DNA of 64,000 nucleotides from positions 77,611 through 141,610 of the forward strand of contig CAZVRW010000001.1 in assembly GCA_964630265.1 (NCBI GenBank). The letters run 5' to 3'. Shown one piece after another: positions 33,281 to 42,995 of the stretch. The number at the start of each line of letters is the position of its first letter. Within the stretch, counting starts at the first letter, position 1. The notes under the pieces were generated by a model. It made no database searches. It was not told where the DNA came from and saw nothing but the letters and a program-made list of their open reading frames with translations. The position numbers and the translations under genes were made by a program. Origin of the DNA: CAZBWP01 sp964630265. Lineage in GTDB: Bacteria; Pseudomonadota; Alphaproteobacteria; Rhodospirillales; Defluviicoccaceae.

Positions 33281-35374
33281 TCAGCGACGCGCGCCCTCGG
33301 CCCGATCCAGGGCGGACAACACGGTCTCCGGCGTCAGCAGTTCCGGCAGCGCCTCGCCATCCGGCAGCGCCGGGCCGTAGACGGCATCGAACGGAATGCC
33401 GTATCGCCCGAACGTGGCGAGATAGCGCGCGATGATCGCGTCCGGGCGGGTCCAGTCACCCTGCATGATGACGATGTCGGGGGCGTCCAGCCGCGTGCGC
33501 ACGGTCTCGCGGCCCAGCACCAGCCGCTCGTTGACCTTGCAGGTCAGGCACCAGTCGGCGGTGACATTGACGTAGACGACGCGGCCGGCCGCCACGTGCC
33601 GCGCGATCTCCGCCTCGTCCAGCGCGATCCAGGCGCCGTCGCCGTCGCTCGCCGCGGGGCCGGACGCATGTGGCGGTAGGATCAGGGCGAGCAGCGCGAC
33701 GGCGATCGCGCCGGCACCCGCGAGCGCGCGTCGCGAGCCGGTCATCCGGCCCCGCCAAGCGACCAGCGCGGTGACGACGAGCGCCAGTCCGGCGACCAGC
33801 AGCGAGCCGGCGACACCGACCGTCGCCACCAGCACGGTGAGCAGCCACACCGCCGTCGCCGCCAGCGCGACCCCGAGGATCCGGCGCAGCACGAGCATCC
33901 ATCGCCCCGGCCGCGGCAGCCGGGTGGCGATCCCGGGGAACGCCGCGACGGCGAGATACGGCGTCGCCAAGCCGATGCCGATGGCCATGAACACGGTCAC
34001 GATCTCCGCCGGCCCCCGCGCCAGGGCGAAGCCGACGGCGGTGCCGAGGAACGGCGCCGAGCACGGGGTGGCCAGCAGCGTCGCCAGCATACCGGTGAGG
34101 AAATGACCGCCGAGCCCGTGGCCGTGACCGACCGCCGCGCCGGCATCGGCGATCGCCCCCGGCAGGTGCACCTCGAACAGGCCCCAGAGGTTGGCGGCGA
34201 ACAGCGTGACCACGAGCACCATGGCGGCGAGGAACCACGGCTGCTGGAACTGCAGCCCCCAGCCGACCGCCGTGCCCGTCGCCTTCACCGTCAGCACCGC
34301 TGCGGCGAGAAGGAGAAAGGAGACGAGAATTCCCGCCGAGGCCGCGAGGAAGCCGAGGCGCACCGCCGCCGGTGCGCTGCCGCCGTGCCCGACCACGGCC
34401 AGCACCTTGATGGACAGCACCGGCAGGACGCACGGCATGAGATTGAGGATCAGCCCGCCGAGCAGACCGAGCACCAAACTCCAGGCCAAGCTCGGCAAGG
34501 CGTCGGGCAGCGCTCCGCCCGGCACCATCGCGCCGACCGTGCGCGACCGCTCGATGGCGCGGTCGCCGTCGATCACCGTCACCGTGACGGTCTCGCCGCG
34601 CAGCGGCTGGTCGGCAAACGCCGCGCCGAACACCGGAATCTCGAACGCCGTCGTGCCGCCGTCGGCGCCGGCGATGCGGCGCGGCGCGCCGAACTGATAG
34701 TCTGCCGGCCCCTCGATGAGCACGTCGGCGGCGTCGAGCGGCGGGTCGGCGGCGACGGACACACGCAGCGTCAGCGCCTCGCCGTCACCGGCGGCGTCGA
34801 CGCCGACCACGTCGAGGCCGGGCACCGCCGCCGTCGTCGGCACCCGGGCGCTCGCCTGCGCGATGGTGTGGGCGAAATCGTTGGGAGACGGCGGGCCGCT
34901 CGGCAGGGCGAGCGCCAGATCGACGCTGTAGGGCACGCAGATGTCGGAACAGGCGAGAAAATCGACGGCGACACGCAGGTCCGCCGCTTCGCCCGGCCGG
35001 GCCAACCTGGCGGTGACCGGCAAGACCGCGCGCTCCTTGTAGCCGATCGTCTGCAGGCCGAGCACCTCGAAGCGCTCGGGCGCCGGCCAGGCGATGGTCG
35101 CCCCGGCGACGTTGTCCGAGCCCGTCCAGTCAAGCGCCGGCGGATAGCCGGCATCGCCCGGCGATCGCCAGTAGATCTTCCAGTCCTCGCTCAACCGGAA
35201 TTCCAGTGCCAGCGTCAGCGTCTCGCCGACGCCGACGGTGTCGCTGGCCGAGAGCAGCCGCACCGCCACGTGCTCCCGCTCGACCCACGGCGAGGCCCCG
35301 GAGGTCGCCGCGGCCGCCGGATGCAGGGTCGCGAGGCCAATCCCCGCAACGAGGAGCAGGCGCATCAAGCGCAT
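33281..35374 (-). CDS. DsbD/ScsB-like thiol:disulphide interchange protein
   Basis: Carries reducing power from cytoplasmic thioredoxin across the inner membrane. ATG at 35374 gives 697 residues with a signal peptide (MRLMRLLLVAGIGLATLHPAAAA). The periplasmic N-terminal domain has the reactive pair in DFLACSDICVPYS (about 120-135). The membrane core of about eight segments contains LNLMPCVLPVLSIKV and LATPCSAPFLG, the two channel cysteines. The C-terminal thioredoxin-like domain has ADWCLTCKVNE. The sequence of the N-terminal domain is of the ScsB type rather than classical DsbD. Partners could be cytochrome c maturation or a periplasmic isomerase. Confidence 0.9.
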   Translation of the reverse strand: MRLMRLLLVAGIGLATLHPAAAATSGASPWVEREHVAVRLLSASDTVGVGETLTLALEFRLSEDWKIYWRSPGDAGYPPALDWTGSDNVAGATIAWPAPERFEVLGLQTIGYKERAVLPVTARLARPGEAADLRVAVDFLACSDICVPYSVDLALALPSGPPSPNDFAHTIAQASARVPTTAAVPGLDVVGVDAAGDGEALTLRVSVAADPPLDAADVLIEGPADYQFGAPRRIAGADGGTTAFEIPVFGAAFADQPLRGETVTVTVIDGDRAIERSRTVGAMVPGGALPDALPSLAWSLVLGLLGGLILNLMPCVLPVLSIKVLAVVGHGGSAPAAVRLGFLAASAGILVSFLLLAAAVLTVKATGTAVGWGLQFQQPWFLAAMVLVVTLFAANLWGLFEVHLPGAIADAGAAVGHGHGLGGHFLTGMLATLLATPCSAPFLGTAVGFALARGPAEIVTVFMAIGIGLATPYLAVAAFPGIATRLPRPGRWMLVLRRILGVALAATAVWLLTVLVATVGVAGSLLVAGLALVVTALVAWRGRMTGSRRALAGAGAIAVALLALILPPHASGPAASDGDGAWIALDEAEIARHVAAGRVVYVNVTADWCLTCKVNERLVLGRETVRTRLDAPDIVIMQGDWTRPDAIIARYLATFGRYGIPFDAVYGPALPDGEALPELLTPETVLSALDRAEGARR

Positions 35375-35628
35375 TACGGACGAACCCAGGACGTCTAAAG
35401 CCATCTGAGCGAAATCCCTCGCGGCATGCTGTTTCGCGGACATCGGTCGCGCAGCCCAACCCCGCGACCTTATATCATCTTCAGTCGGTGATCCGGGATG
35501 CAAAGTCACGGGATGGTGAGGCGGATCGCCGGTTGCGGCGGGCCTTTCATCGGCGCCGACGCTGTGGCAGACTCGTCGTGCAGGGGGGACGTTGCGCACC
35601 AGGATCGCTGGTCGACCTTGACGTGAGG

Positions 35629-36207
35629 ATGACGATGGTCGAAGCGGATGCCCATGAAAGCCCCTTCGTCGGGCAGCTACTCGTCGCCATGCCAGGCATG
35701 CCAGATCCCCGGTTTGCCAAAACGCTGATCTACGTGTGCGCCCACAATCCGGAGGGTGCCATGGGACTGGTGATCAACCGGGCGCTCGAAACCCTGAACC
35801 TCGGCGGCCTGCTCGCACAACTCGGTATCGACGCCGGCGGCGTCTCCGATCAACCGGTCTATTTCGGCGGCCCCGTGGAGACCGGGCGTGGCTTCGTGCT
35901 GCATTCGTGCGACTACGAGCACGACGGCACGCTGGTCGTCACCGAGACCGTGGCATTGACCGCGACGGTCGACATCCTGCGCGCCATTGCCGCCGGCGCC
36001 GGCCCGCGCCGCCATCTGCTGGCCCTCGGCTACGCCGGTTGGGGACCGGGGCAGCTCGACAACGAAATCCGCGCCAACGGCTGGTTGCATGTCGACGCCG
36101 ATGATGCGCTGGTGTTTGACGACGAGGTCGACGCCAAGTGGGACCGGGCGATGGCCAAGATCGGGATCGATCCGCGCATGCTCTCGGACCACGCCGGCCA
36201 CGCCTGA
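35629..36207 (+). CDS. YqgE/AlgH family protein
   Basis: DUF179 protein of about 192 residues with the signature opening GQLLVAMPGMPDPRFAKTLIYVC, EGAMGLVINR, VYFGGPVETGRGFVLHS and the C-terminal GYAGWGPGQLDNEIRANGWL. Biochemical role is unsettled; AlgH affects alginate regulation in Pseudomonas and yqgE is often next to ruvX. GTGAGG before the ATG at 35629 supports that start; ATG at 35635 is the alternative. Divergent from the DsbD-like gene across 254 bases that include an AT-rich TTATATCAT near 35471. Confidence 0.94.
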   Translation: MTMVEADAHESPFVGQLLVAMPGMPDPRFAKTLIYVCAHNPEGAMGLVINRALETLNLGGLLAQLGIDAGGVSDQPVYFGGPVETGRGFVLHSCDYEHDGTLVVTETVALTATVDILRAIAAGAGPRRHLLALGYAGWGPGQLDNEIRANGWLHVDADDALVFDDEVDAKWDRAMAKIGIDPRMLSDHAGHA

Positions 36208-36223
36208 CGCCCCGCGCTGGGCC

Positions 36224-36280
36224 GGCTTGCCGGGCTTGGCTTGCCGCGCTTGACGGGCTTGCCGGGCTTGCCGGGCTTGA
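36224..36280. repeat. short tandem repeats between yqgE and the M16 gene
   Basis: The spacer is built of imperfect 9-bp units based on GGGCTTGCC, with variants GGCTTGGC and CGCTTGAC. It lies between two convergent genes. It could be a transcriptional stop region or mere slippage sequence; it encodes nothing. Confidence 0.7.
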
Positions 36281-36290
36281 CCGTCCGGCG

Positions 36291-37565
36291 TCAGGCGGCG
36301 AACCGCTGCGCCACCGTCGCGTAGGTCTCGACCGCTTCGACGGGCCCGATGGCCGCGAGTGTCGGCGTGCCCGCCGCGAACTGCCGTGCGGCCGCGGTCA
36401 CCGCATCGACGTCGACCGCGTCCACCTTGGCCACCACCTCCTCCACCGTCAGCGGCCGGCCGAAGACGATCAGCTGTCGCGCCAATTGCTGACAGCGGGA
36501 GGATGAGCCTTCCCGCGACATCAGGATATTGGCCTTGAGTTGCGCCCGGGCGCGCGCCACCTCGGCGTCCCCCAGATCCTCCGGCAATCCGGCGACGACA
36601 TCGCAGATCACCGGAATCACCTCGCCGATCTCGGCTTGGCCGGCACCGGCATAGATGCCGACCACGCCGCTGTCGGCGAACGTCGCCGGGAAGGTGTAGA
36701 TCGAGTAGACGAGGCCGCGCCGCTCGCGCACCTCCTGGAACAGGCGCGACGACATGCCCCCGCCGAGCACGGTCGACAGCACCGAGGCACTGTAGAAATC
36801 CTTGTGGTGGAACGGCACGCTCTCGAAGCCGAGGATGACGTGGACCTGCTCCAGGTCGCGGCGCTGGCGCCAATCGCCGCCGACGTAGCGGGCGACCTCG
36901 CGGGTCGGCGGAGTCCCCGGCGGCAGGTCGCCGAGATAGCCCTCGGCGAGGCGCACCATCGTCTCGTGGTCGACGTTGCCGGCGGCGGCGAACACCATCC
37001 GCGACGCGCCGTAGTGACGCCGCCGGTAGTCCAGCAGCACCTCGCGCGGCATGGCGCGGATCAGTTCGGCAGTGCCCAGCACCGAGCGGCCGAGCGCCTG
37101 TTCCGGATAGACCGTCTGTTGGAAGCGATCGAAGATCACGTCGTCGGGCGCATCGTCGGCCTCGAGGATTTCCTGCACCACGACGGTGCGCTCCCGCTCC
37201 AGTTCCTCTGGATCGGTGGTCATGTTGAGCACGATGTCGGTGACGATGTCGGCGGCGAGGCCCACGTCCTCCTTCAGCACTTTGGCATAGAAGGCGGTGT
37301 ACTCGTGCGAGGTGTGGGCGTTCAGGTGACCGCCAACCGCCTCGATCTCCTCGGCGATGGCGCGGGCGCCGCGTCGCGCCGTGCCCTTGAAGGCCATATG
37401 TTCGAGGAAATGCGAGACGCCGTTCTCGGCGGCCGTCTCGTCCCGGGTTCCGGCCTCGATCCACAGGCCGAGCGACGCCGTCTCCACCGTCGGGATCGGA
37501 TCCGTGGCGATGCGCAGGCCGTTGGCCAGCGTGGTGACCTGGACGCCGGCGGCGAGCCGGCTCAC
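36291..37565 (-). CDS. M16 family zinc peptidase, mitochondrial-processing-peptidase-like
   Basis: A 424-residue M16B peptidase with the inverted zinc motif H52-F-L-E55-H56 in GVSHFLEHMAFKGT and a distal Glu in ERTVVVQEILEADD. It keeps the YGASRMVFAAAGNV and LGGGMSSRLFQEVRERRGLVYSIY blocks, the latter being the Gly-rich/substrate-binding region. It is closest in layout to the mitochondrial processing peptidase beta family of alphaproteobacteria. No signal peptide. The start overlaps the thrC stop by four bases, a conserved thrC-M16 coupling in this class. Confidence 0.95.
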   Translation of the reverse strand: MSRLAAGVQVTTLANGLRIATDPIPTVETASLGLWIEAGTRDETAAENGVSHFLEHMAFKGTARRGARAIAEEIEAVGGHLNAHTSHEYTAFYAKVLKEDVGLAADIVTDIVLNMTTDPEELERERTVVVQEILEADDAPDDVIFDRFQQTVYPEQALGRSVLGTAELIRAMPREVLLDYRRRHYGASRMVFAAAGNVDHETMVRLAEGYLGDLPPGTPPTREVARYVGGDWRQRRDLEQVHVILGFESVPFHHKDFYSASVLSTVLGGGMSSRLFQEVRERRGLVYSIYTFPATFADSGVVGIYAGAGQAEIGEVIPVICDVVAGLPEDLGDAEVARARAQLKANILMSREGSSSRCQQLARQLIVFGRPLTVEEVVAKVDAVDVDAVTAAARQFAAGTPTLAAIGPVEAVETYATVAQRFAA

Positions 37566-38971
37566 GCCGCCACCCCGCGGGCGGCGACGCGATCGGCGAT
37601 GAATGCCTGGACCGCCGGAAGATCATTGGCCAGCGACGTCATCCGCTCGGGTCGGTCCAGCAGATCGGCGAGCCTGGACGGCAGCGCCGGACGCACCCCG
37701 GTGGCCGCCGCCACCGCATCCGGGAACTTGGCGGCGTGGGCGGTGGCCAGCGCCACCACCGGCGCGTCGCCGAAATCATCGACGACGCGGGCCGCGGCCA
37801 AGCCGATCGCCGAGTGCGGATCGACCAGCATGCCGGTGCGCGCATAGACGTCGCGGATCTCCGCCCGGGTCAACTCGTCGTCGAACCGGGCTCCGCGGAA
37901 CAGGCCGGTCGTGCGCGCCAGCCGGGCGGCATCGACGGCGAACACCCCGGTTTCGCGAAACACGGTCATCAGCCGGCGCACCGCCGCGCCGTCGCGGTCG
38001 TAGAGGTCGAACAGCAGGCGTTCGAAGTTGCTGGAGATCTGGATGTCCATGCTCGGGCTGATGGTCGGCACCACCGCCGTCTGCTCCATGCGGCCGGACG
38101 CGAAGAACCGCGTCAGGATGTCGTTGCGGTTGGAACCGACGATCAGCGCGGCCACGGGCAGCCCCATGCGGGCGGCGACGTAGCCGGCAAAGACGTTGCC
38201 GAAGTTGCCGGTGGGCACGGAGAACACCATCGGCCGCTCGGGCGCGCCGAGACGCAGGGCCGCATGCACGTAATAGACGACCTGGGCGACGATGCGCGCC
38301 CAATTGATGGAGTTGACGGCGCCGAGCCGCATGCGGTCGCGGAACACCGCATCGTTGAACATCGCCTTCACCAGATCCTGGCAGTCGTCGAAGGTGCCGT
38401 CGATGGCGATGGTATGGACATTGGGCGCGTCCACCGTCGTCATCTGTCGGCGCTGCACCTCCGAGACCCGGCCGTGCGGGAAGAGGATGAAAATGTCCAC
38501 GGTATCCCGGTCGCGGCAGGCCTCGATGGCGGCCGAACCGGTATCGCCCGAGGTGGCGCCGACGATGGTCAGTCGTTCGCCGCGACGGCCCAGCACCAAG
38601 TCGAACAGGCGGCCGAGGATCTGCAGGGCGTAGTCCTTGAACGCCAGCGTCGGCCCGTGGAACAGCTCGAGCAGCCAGCGGCCGTCGCCGAGATCGGTCA
38701 GCGGCGCCGTCTCCGGATGATCGAAGCCGGCATAGGCGTCGCGGGCGATGGCGAGCAGTTCGGCCTCGGTCACCGACGGCGCGGCAAAGGGCGCAATGAC
38801 GCGCGCCGTCAGCGCGGCGTAGTCAAGATCCCGCAACGCGCCGAGCGCCGCCGCCGTCAGCGTCGGCCAGCGGTCCGGAACGTAGAGCCCGCCATCCCGC
38901 GCCAAGCCGGCGAGCACGGCATCATCGAAGCCGAGCACCGGGGCTTGCCCGCGTGTGCTGATGTAATTCAT
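37562..38971 (-). CDS. thrC: threonine synthase
   Basis: PLP enzyme converting O-phosphohomoserine to threonine. ATG at 38971 gives 469 residues starting MNYISTRGQAPVLGFDDAVL. The PLP lysine lies in HGPTLAFKDYALQILGRL (about residue 112) and ATSGDTGSAAIEACRDRDTV is the phosphate loop. The length and the NYISTRG start are those of the class I (long) form of Gram-negative bacteria. Completes the threonine pathway with thrB at 29.8 kb. Coupled to the M16 peptidase gene. Confidence 0.96.
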   Translation of the reverse strand: MNYISTRGQAPVLGFDDAVLAGLARDGGLYVPDRWPTLTAAALGALRDLDYAALTARVIAPFAAPSVTEAELLAIARDAYAGFDHPETAPLTDLGDGRWLLELFHGPTLAFKDYALQILGRLFDLVLGRRGERLTIVGATSGDTGSAAIEACRDRDTVDIFILFPHGRVSEVQRRQMTTVDAPNVHTIAIDGTFDDCQDLVKAMFNDAVFRDRMRLGAVNSINWARIVAQVVYYVHAALRLGAPERPMVFSVPTGNFGNVFAGYVAARMGLPVAALIVGSNRNDILTRFFASGRMEQTAVVPTISPSMDIQISSNFERLLFDLYDRDGAAVRRLMTVFRETGVFAVDAARLARTTGLFRGARFDDELTRAEIRDVYARTGMLVDPHSAIGLAAARVVDDFGDAPVVALATAHAAKFPDAVAAATGVRPALPSRLADLLDRPERMTSLANDLPAVQAFIADRVAARGVAA

Positions 38972-39017
38972 GAGGTCAAAGCTCCGTGCATCCGCCGCTA
39001 TACACGCGACGGGCGGA

Positions 39018-40511
39018 TCAGTCCAGGTATCGGCGGCGTAAATGTGCCTGAAAACTCGTCGGATCCAGCGGCCGACCGGTGGCGGCGAGCAGCAGGTCGC
39101 GCGACGACAAGAGCGAGCCCTGGCCGTGCACGTGCACGCGCAGCCAATCGAGCAGGCCATCGAAGCGGCCGGCGGCGATGTCCGTGCGGATTTCCGGCCG
39201 CTGCGTCACCGCCGCCTCGAACAGTTGGGCGGCGATCATCGCGCCCAGCGTATAGGTGGGGAAATAGCCCCAGGCGCCGTCGAACCAGTGGATGTCCTGC
39301 AGGCAGCCCCGGCGGTCGTCCGGTGGCGTCAGACCGAGCAGGCGTTGCATGCCATCCGCCCAGGCGCCGGGCAGGTCGCGCACCGCCAGGTCGCCGTCGA
39401 TCATCGCCCGCTCCAACTCGTAGCGCAGGATGACGTGCGCCGGATAGGTTACCTCGTCGGCGTCGACGCGGATCAGGCCCGGCGCGACGCGGGTGTAATG
39501 GCGATAGAGGTTGGCGGGCTCCCAGGCCGGGCCGCTGCCGCCGAAGGTCTCGCGCGCCAGCGGCGCCAGGAAGCCGATGAACGCCTGCGACCGGCACACC
39601 TGCATTTCGATCAACAACGATTGGCTTTCGTGCAGCGCCATGCCGCGGGCATCGCCCACTGGCTGGTTGCGCCACGCCGGCGGCAGGCCGCGTTCGTAGA
39701 GCGCATGCCCGGTCTCGTGCAGCACGCCCATCAGCGCCGAGGTGAAGTCGCTTTCGTCATAGCGGGTGGTGATGCGCACGTCGTCGGGGGTGCCGCCGCA
39801 GAACGGGTGCAGGCTGACGTCGAGCCGGCCGTGGTGAAAATCGAAGCCGAAGCGCTCCATCAGCCGGATGGCCAGCGCGCGCTGCTGATCGATGGGAAAC
39901 GGCCCCTCCGGCCGAAGCGGTGTCGGCCGCGACGCCTGCCGCTCCAGCACCGCGGCGAGAAACGGCGGCAGGAACTCGGCCAGCGCCGCGAACAGCGCAT
40001 CGATCTCCGCCGATCGTGCATCGGGCTCGTATTCGTCGATCAGCGCGTCGTACCGCGACAGCCCGAGCGCCTGCGCCTTGGCCGCGGCGGTGTCGCGCAC
40101 CAGAGCCAGCACTCGCTCGAGGAAAGGCGCCACCGCCGGAAAGTCGTCGTCGGCGCGCGCCGTCCGCCACGCCGCCTCGCTCGCCGAGACCGCCCGCGAC
40201 AGGGCGTCGACCTGCTCTTCGGAGAGCGCCGTGGCGTGGGCGTGGGCGCGCCCCATCTCGCGCACGTTCGCCTCCTGCCAGGCGTCGAGATCCTCGTCGG
40301 CGCCCGCGGCGGCCAGCAGATCGCCGGTGTCGGGCGCGGTCAGAATGCCGTGGCGCACCGATTTGAGGACGGCGAGTTGATCGGCGCGCGCCGCGCCGCC
40401 GCCCACCGGCATCATCGTCGCCAAGTCCCAGTGCAGCATCGCCTCGGCGTCGCGCAACGCCAGCAGCTTGGCGAAGCGGCGGTGCAGTTCCTGGTAGGCG
40501 GACGCGGCCAC
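39018..40511 (-). CDS. carboxypeptidase Taq, M32 family
   Basis: Zinc carboxypeptidase of 497 residues. The zinc motif is HETGHALYERG (HExxH) followed by the M32 hallmark GMALHESQSLLIEMQVCRS, and DVSLHPFCGGTPDDVRITTRY and VRVDADEVTYPAHVILRYELER are also family blocks. The GTG at 40511, five bases after the ctaB stop, is the best start because sequence upstream belongs to the ctaB frame region; translation is probably coupled. The role is general peptide turnover, and its place at the end of a respiratory gene run is likely coincidental. Confidence 0.93.
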   Translation of the reverse strand: MAASAYQELHRRFAKLLALRDAEAMLHWDLATMMPVGGGAARADQLAVLKSVRHGILTAPDTGDLLAAAGADEDLDAWQEANVREMGRAHAHATALSEEQVDALSRAVSASEAAWRTARADDDFPAVAPFLERVLALVRDTAAAKAQALGLSRYDALIDEYEPDARSAEIDALFAALAEFLPPFLAAVLERQASRPTPLRPEGPFPIDQQRALAIRLMERFGFDFHHGRLDVSLHPFCGGTPDDVRITTRYDESDFTSALMGVLHETGHALYERGLPPAWRNQPVGDARGMALHESQSLLIEMQVCRSQAFIGFLAPLARETFGGSGPAWEPANLYRHYTRVAPGLIRVDADEVTYPAHVILRYELERAMIDGDLAVRDLPGAWADGMQRLLGLTPPDDRRGCLQDIHWFDGAWGYFPTYTLGAMIAAQLFEAAVTQRPEIRTDIAAGRFDGLLDWLRVHVHGQGSLLSSRDLLLAATGRPLDPTSFQAHLRRRYLD

Positions 40512-40516
40512 GGCGA

Positions 40517-41437
40517 TCAGGCGAGCGCCTGAACGGCGCGGTCGGCGAGCAGCGCGCTGAACACGAGGAACAGATAGAGGATGGTGAAGAAGAACATGGC
40601 GCGCGCCGTCACCAGGCCGTCGTCGCGAAAGACGCGCACCGCGTGCCGGATCAGCAACGCCCCCAGCGCCGCCGCGGCGACGCCGTAGACAACGCCCGAC
40701 AGCCCGGTGACCAGCGGCAGGAACGTCACCGGCACCAGCACCAGCGTATAGCCCAGGATCTGCCGCCGGGTCTCGCGGTCGCCGGCGACCACCGGCAGCA
40801 TGGGCACGCCGGCGCGATCGTAGTCGGAGCGCCGGAACAGGGCGAGCGCCCAGGAATGCGGCGGCGTCCACAGGAAGATGATGGCGAACAGCACCCAGGC
40901 GTTGACGTCCAGCCCGCCCGCCGCGGCCGCCCAGCCGATCATCGGCGGGAAGGCGCCGGCCGCACCGCCGATGACGATGTTGTAGGGCGTGCGCCGCTTC
41001 AGCCACATCGTATAGAGAAACACGTAGTAGACGATGGTGACGGCCAGCAGGCCGGCGGCGATCGGGTTGACGATCAGCGCCATCGTCGTCACCGATGCCA
41101 CGGAGAGACCGACGCCGAGGATCAGCGCCTCCCGCGCCCGCACCCGGCCGGCCGGCAGCGGGCGGTCGCGGGTCCGCGTCATCTCCAGGTCGATGTCGCG
41201 ATCGTACCACATGTTGATGGCGCCCGCCGCGCCGGCGCCGATGGCGATGCAGACGACGGCGATCAACCCGGTCAGCGCGTCCACGGTCGCCGGCGCCAGC
41301 ATCAGGCCGCAGAAGCCGGTGAAGACCACCAGCGACATCACCCGCGGCTTCATCAAGACCGCGTAGTCGCGGACGCGGAAGCGCGGCTCTTCGGCCGGCT
41401 CGATCAGAACCGCGGGCTTCGACTCGATGGAGCGCAC
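40517..41437 (-). CDS. ctaB: haem O synthase (protohaem IX farnesyltransferase)
   Basis: Inner-membrane UbiA-type prenyltransferase that makes haem O from haem B and farnesyl diphosphate, a precursor of haem A for cytochrome oxidase. The 306 residues have nine membrane segments and the polar motifs NMWYDRDIDLEMTRTRDRPL and YDRAGVPMLPVV, plus the PPMIGW and WTPPHSWALAL blocks. It is transcribed away from coxBA, inside a minus-strand unit with an oxidase-like gene and DUF420. No ctaA (haem A synthase) is in the window. Confidence 0.96.
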   Translation of the reverse strand: MRSIESKPAVLIEPAEEPRFRVRDYAVLMKPRVMSLVVFTGFCGLMLAPATVDALTGLIAVVCIAIGAGAAGAINMWYDRDIDLEMTRTRDRPLPAGRVRAREALILGVGLSVASVTTMALIVNPIAAGLLAVTIVYYVFLYTMWLKRRTPYNIVIGGAAGAFPPMIGWAAAAGGLDVNAWVLFAIIFLWTPPHSWALALFRRSDYDRAGVPMLPVVAGDRETRRQILGYTLVLVPVTFLPLVTGLSGVVYGVAAAALGALLIRHAVRVFRDDGLVTARAMFFFTILYLFLVFSALLADRAVQALA

Positions 41438-41450
41438 CGTTCCCCCCTTG

Positions 41451-42995
41451 CTATCGCTGCCCGAGCCGGCCCGGCGCGGCCGCTCCGAGACTCGACCATG
41501 CGGCGGCGCCCGCCGTCCCGGTCTCTCGCCGGGCGCGGCCGAGGAGCGCCACCAGCATCATCCAGATGAACAGGATGCCACCGATCACCGCGATCAGCCC
41601 GCCCAACCCGTTGAGACCCATGCCGACGATCGCTCCCCAGTCCTGCAAGCCCTGCGCGTCGCCCGCGGTCTTCCGCGGCGCGCCGAAGCCGCCGGCGAGG
41701 AACAGGCCGATGCACGCCGCCAGTTGCCCGAAGGCGAAGCAGTATATTTGCACGGCAACGCGTTTTCCAGGCGCGATCCCACGCTCCAGCGCCGGCAGGA
41801 CGACGGTATAGAATATGCCCATGAAGGCCAGCGTCACCGCGGCGATGACGCCATGGTAGTGAGCCGGCGTACGCGTGTCGGCCCCGTCCACGAATATGCC
41901 GAACGCCCCGCCAACGGCGAACACCAGCGCCGACAGCGCCAAACACTTGACCTCGGGCGCCTGCCACGGCCGCCGCTCGCTCCAGCCGGCGGCCACGCCC
42001 AGGGCGACGATGAGTGCCGCCGGGCCGAGCGTCCACTGCAACGCCGTGAACGCCTCGGTCTGCTCGGCGGCGAAGGGCGGGAACAACACATAGAACAGCG
42101 GGGCCACCCCCGCCGCCAGGAGCAGCAACGCCGCCGCCGCCCAGCGCCGCCGGGCGTCGCGGGCATGGGCCTGGTCGCCGAAGCCGCGCTGCAGGGCCGT
42201 GGCGGCGAGCAGTGTCCAGGCGACGATCAGCAGTTGCGTGTTGAGGATCTGCAGCACGTGACCGCCGCCCCAGAACAGTTCCTCGTTGAACCGGTAGCTG
42301 GGCGGCTGGCCGGCGAGCAGCGCCAGCGCGATGGCGAAACAGACCAGCGCGAGCAGATAGATCACCGCCGCCACCGCCATCGACGTCACCAGCCAGGGCC
42401 GGCCGCCGCCAGGGCCGATAGCGCCGCCATCGCGGCGCAGGTTGAGCAGCAGGCGGAGCGCGGCCAGCGCCACGCCCGCGGCGAGAATGACCAAGCCCGC
42501 ATAGTACAGCGGATCGATGATCGTCGGGACGTAGTTGTTCAGCGTCGCCTCGCCGCGGTCGAGCAGCGCCGGAATGAACAGCAAGGGGGCGGACAGCGCG
42601 ACGGCGCCGATCGCCACCGGGCCGGCAAGAGCGAACCGCGGTCGCGTGGTGGCCCCCGCCCCTGTCCGGGTCGCCTCGGCCGTCGCCAGCACGAGCAACG
42701 CCCCGAACACCGCCAGGAACCAGACGACGAACGAGAACACGACGTGGATCACCAGGCCCTTGTGGAAGAAGCCGACGGGCCACGGGAACAGCGGCTCGAT
42801 GCCGGGAATGCGCGAGATGGCGAGAAACAGCGCGAACACGCCGGCCAATGCCAGGGCGCCGACGGCAAGCAGCGCCCAGGCCCTGAGTTCGGACCGCGCC
42901 CAGCCGGCGAGCGGCCGGACGGCGGTTACCGCGGGACCGGGCGCCGGCGCATCGGGAGCCGTGGCGCCGGCCGGGCTGACGGCGGCCTCAGCCAC
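41451..42995 (-). CDS. haem-copper-oxidase subunit I-like membrane protein without a CuB site
   Basis: About 514 residues and 12 membrane segments. GTG at 42995 overlaps the end of the DUF420 gene by eight bases; an ATG at 43043 would overlap by 56. Three regions align by eye with CoxA: helix II (H84 in VIHVVFSFV), helix VI (FWGGGH246, cf. FWFFGH in CoxA) and helix X (AH379-Y-H381, cf. AHFH). The helix VI tyrosine four residues after the His is I250, and no His-His pair exists where helix VII should be. Haem binding is plausible, O2 reduction is not. It may serve haem delivery or oxidase assembly, given ctaB and DUF420 next to it. Confidence 0.75.
   Translation of the reverse strand: MAEAAVSPAGATAPDAPAPGPAVTAVRPLAGWARSELRAWALLAVGALALAGVFALFLAISRIPGIEPLFPWPVGFFHKGLVIHVVFSFVVWFLAVFGALLVLATAEATRTGAGATTRPRFALAGPVAIGAVALSAPLLFIPALLDRGEATLNNYVPTIIDPLYYAGLVILAAGVALAALRLLLNLRRDGGAIGPGGGRPWLVTSMAVAAVIYLLALVCFAIALALLAGQPPSYRFNEELFWGGGHVLQILNTQLLIVAWTLLAATALQRGFGDQAHARDARRRWAAAALLLLAAGVAPLFYVLFPPFAAEQTEAFTALQWTLGPAALIVALGVAAGWSERRPWQAPEVKCLALSALVFAVGGAFGIFVDGADTRTPAHYHGVIAAVTLAFMGIFYTVVLPALERGIAPGKRVAVQIYCFAFGQLAACIGLFLAGGFGAPRKTAGDAQGLQDWGAIVGMGLNGLGGLIAVIGGILFIWMMLVALLGRARRETGTAGAAAWSSLGAAAPGRLGQR

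Noticed and set aside
36208..36290. Coding extension of the M16 gene through a GQARQARQA-like repeat frame
   Set aside because: The frame is a by-product of 9-bp repeats in a spacer between convergent genes; the M16 protein has a normal C terminus at 36291.
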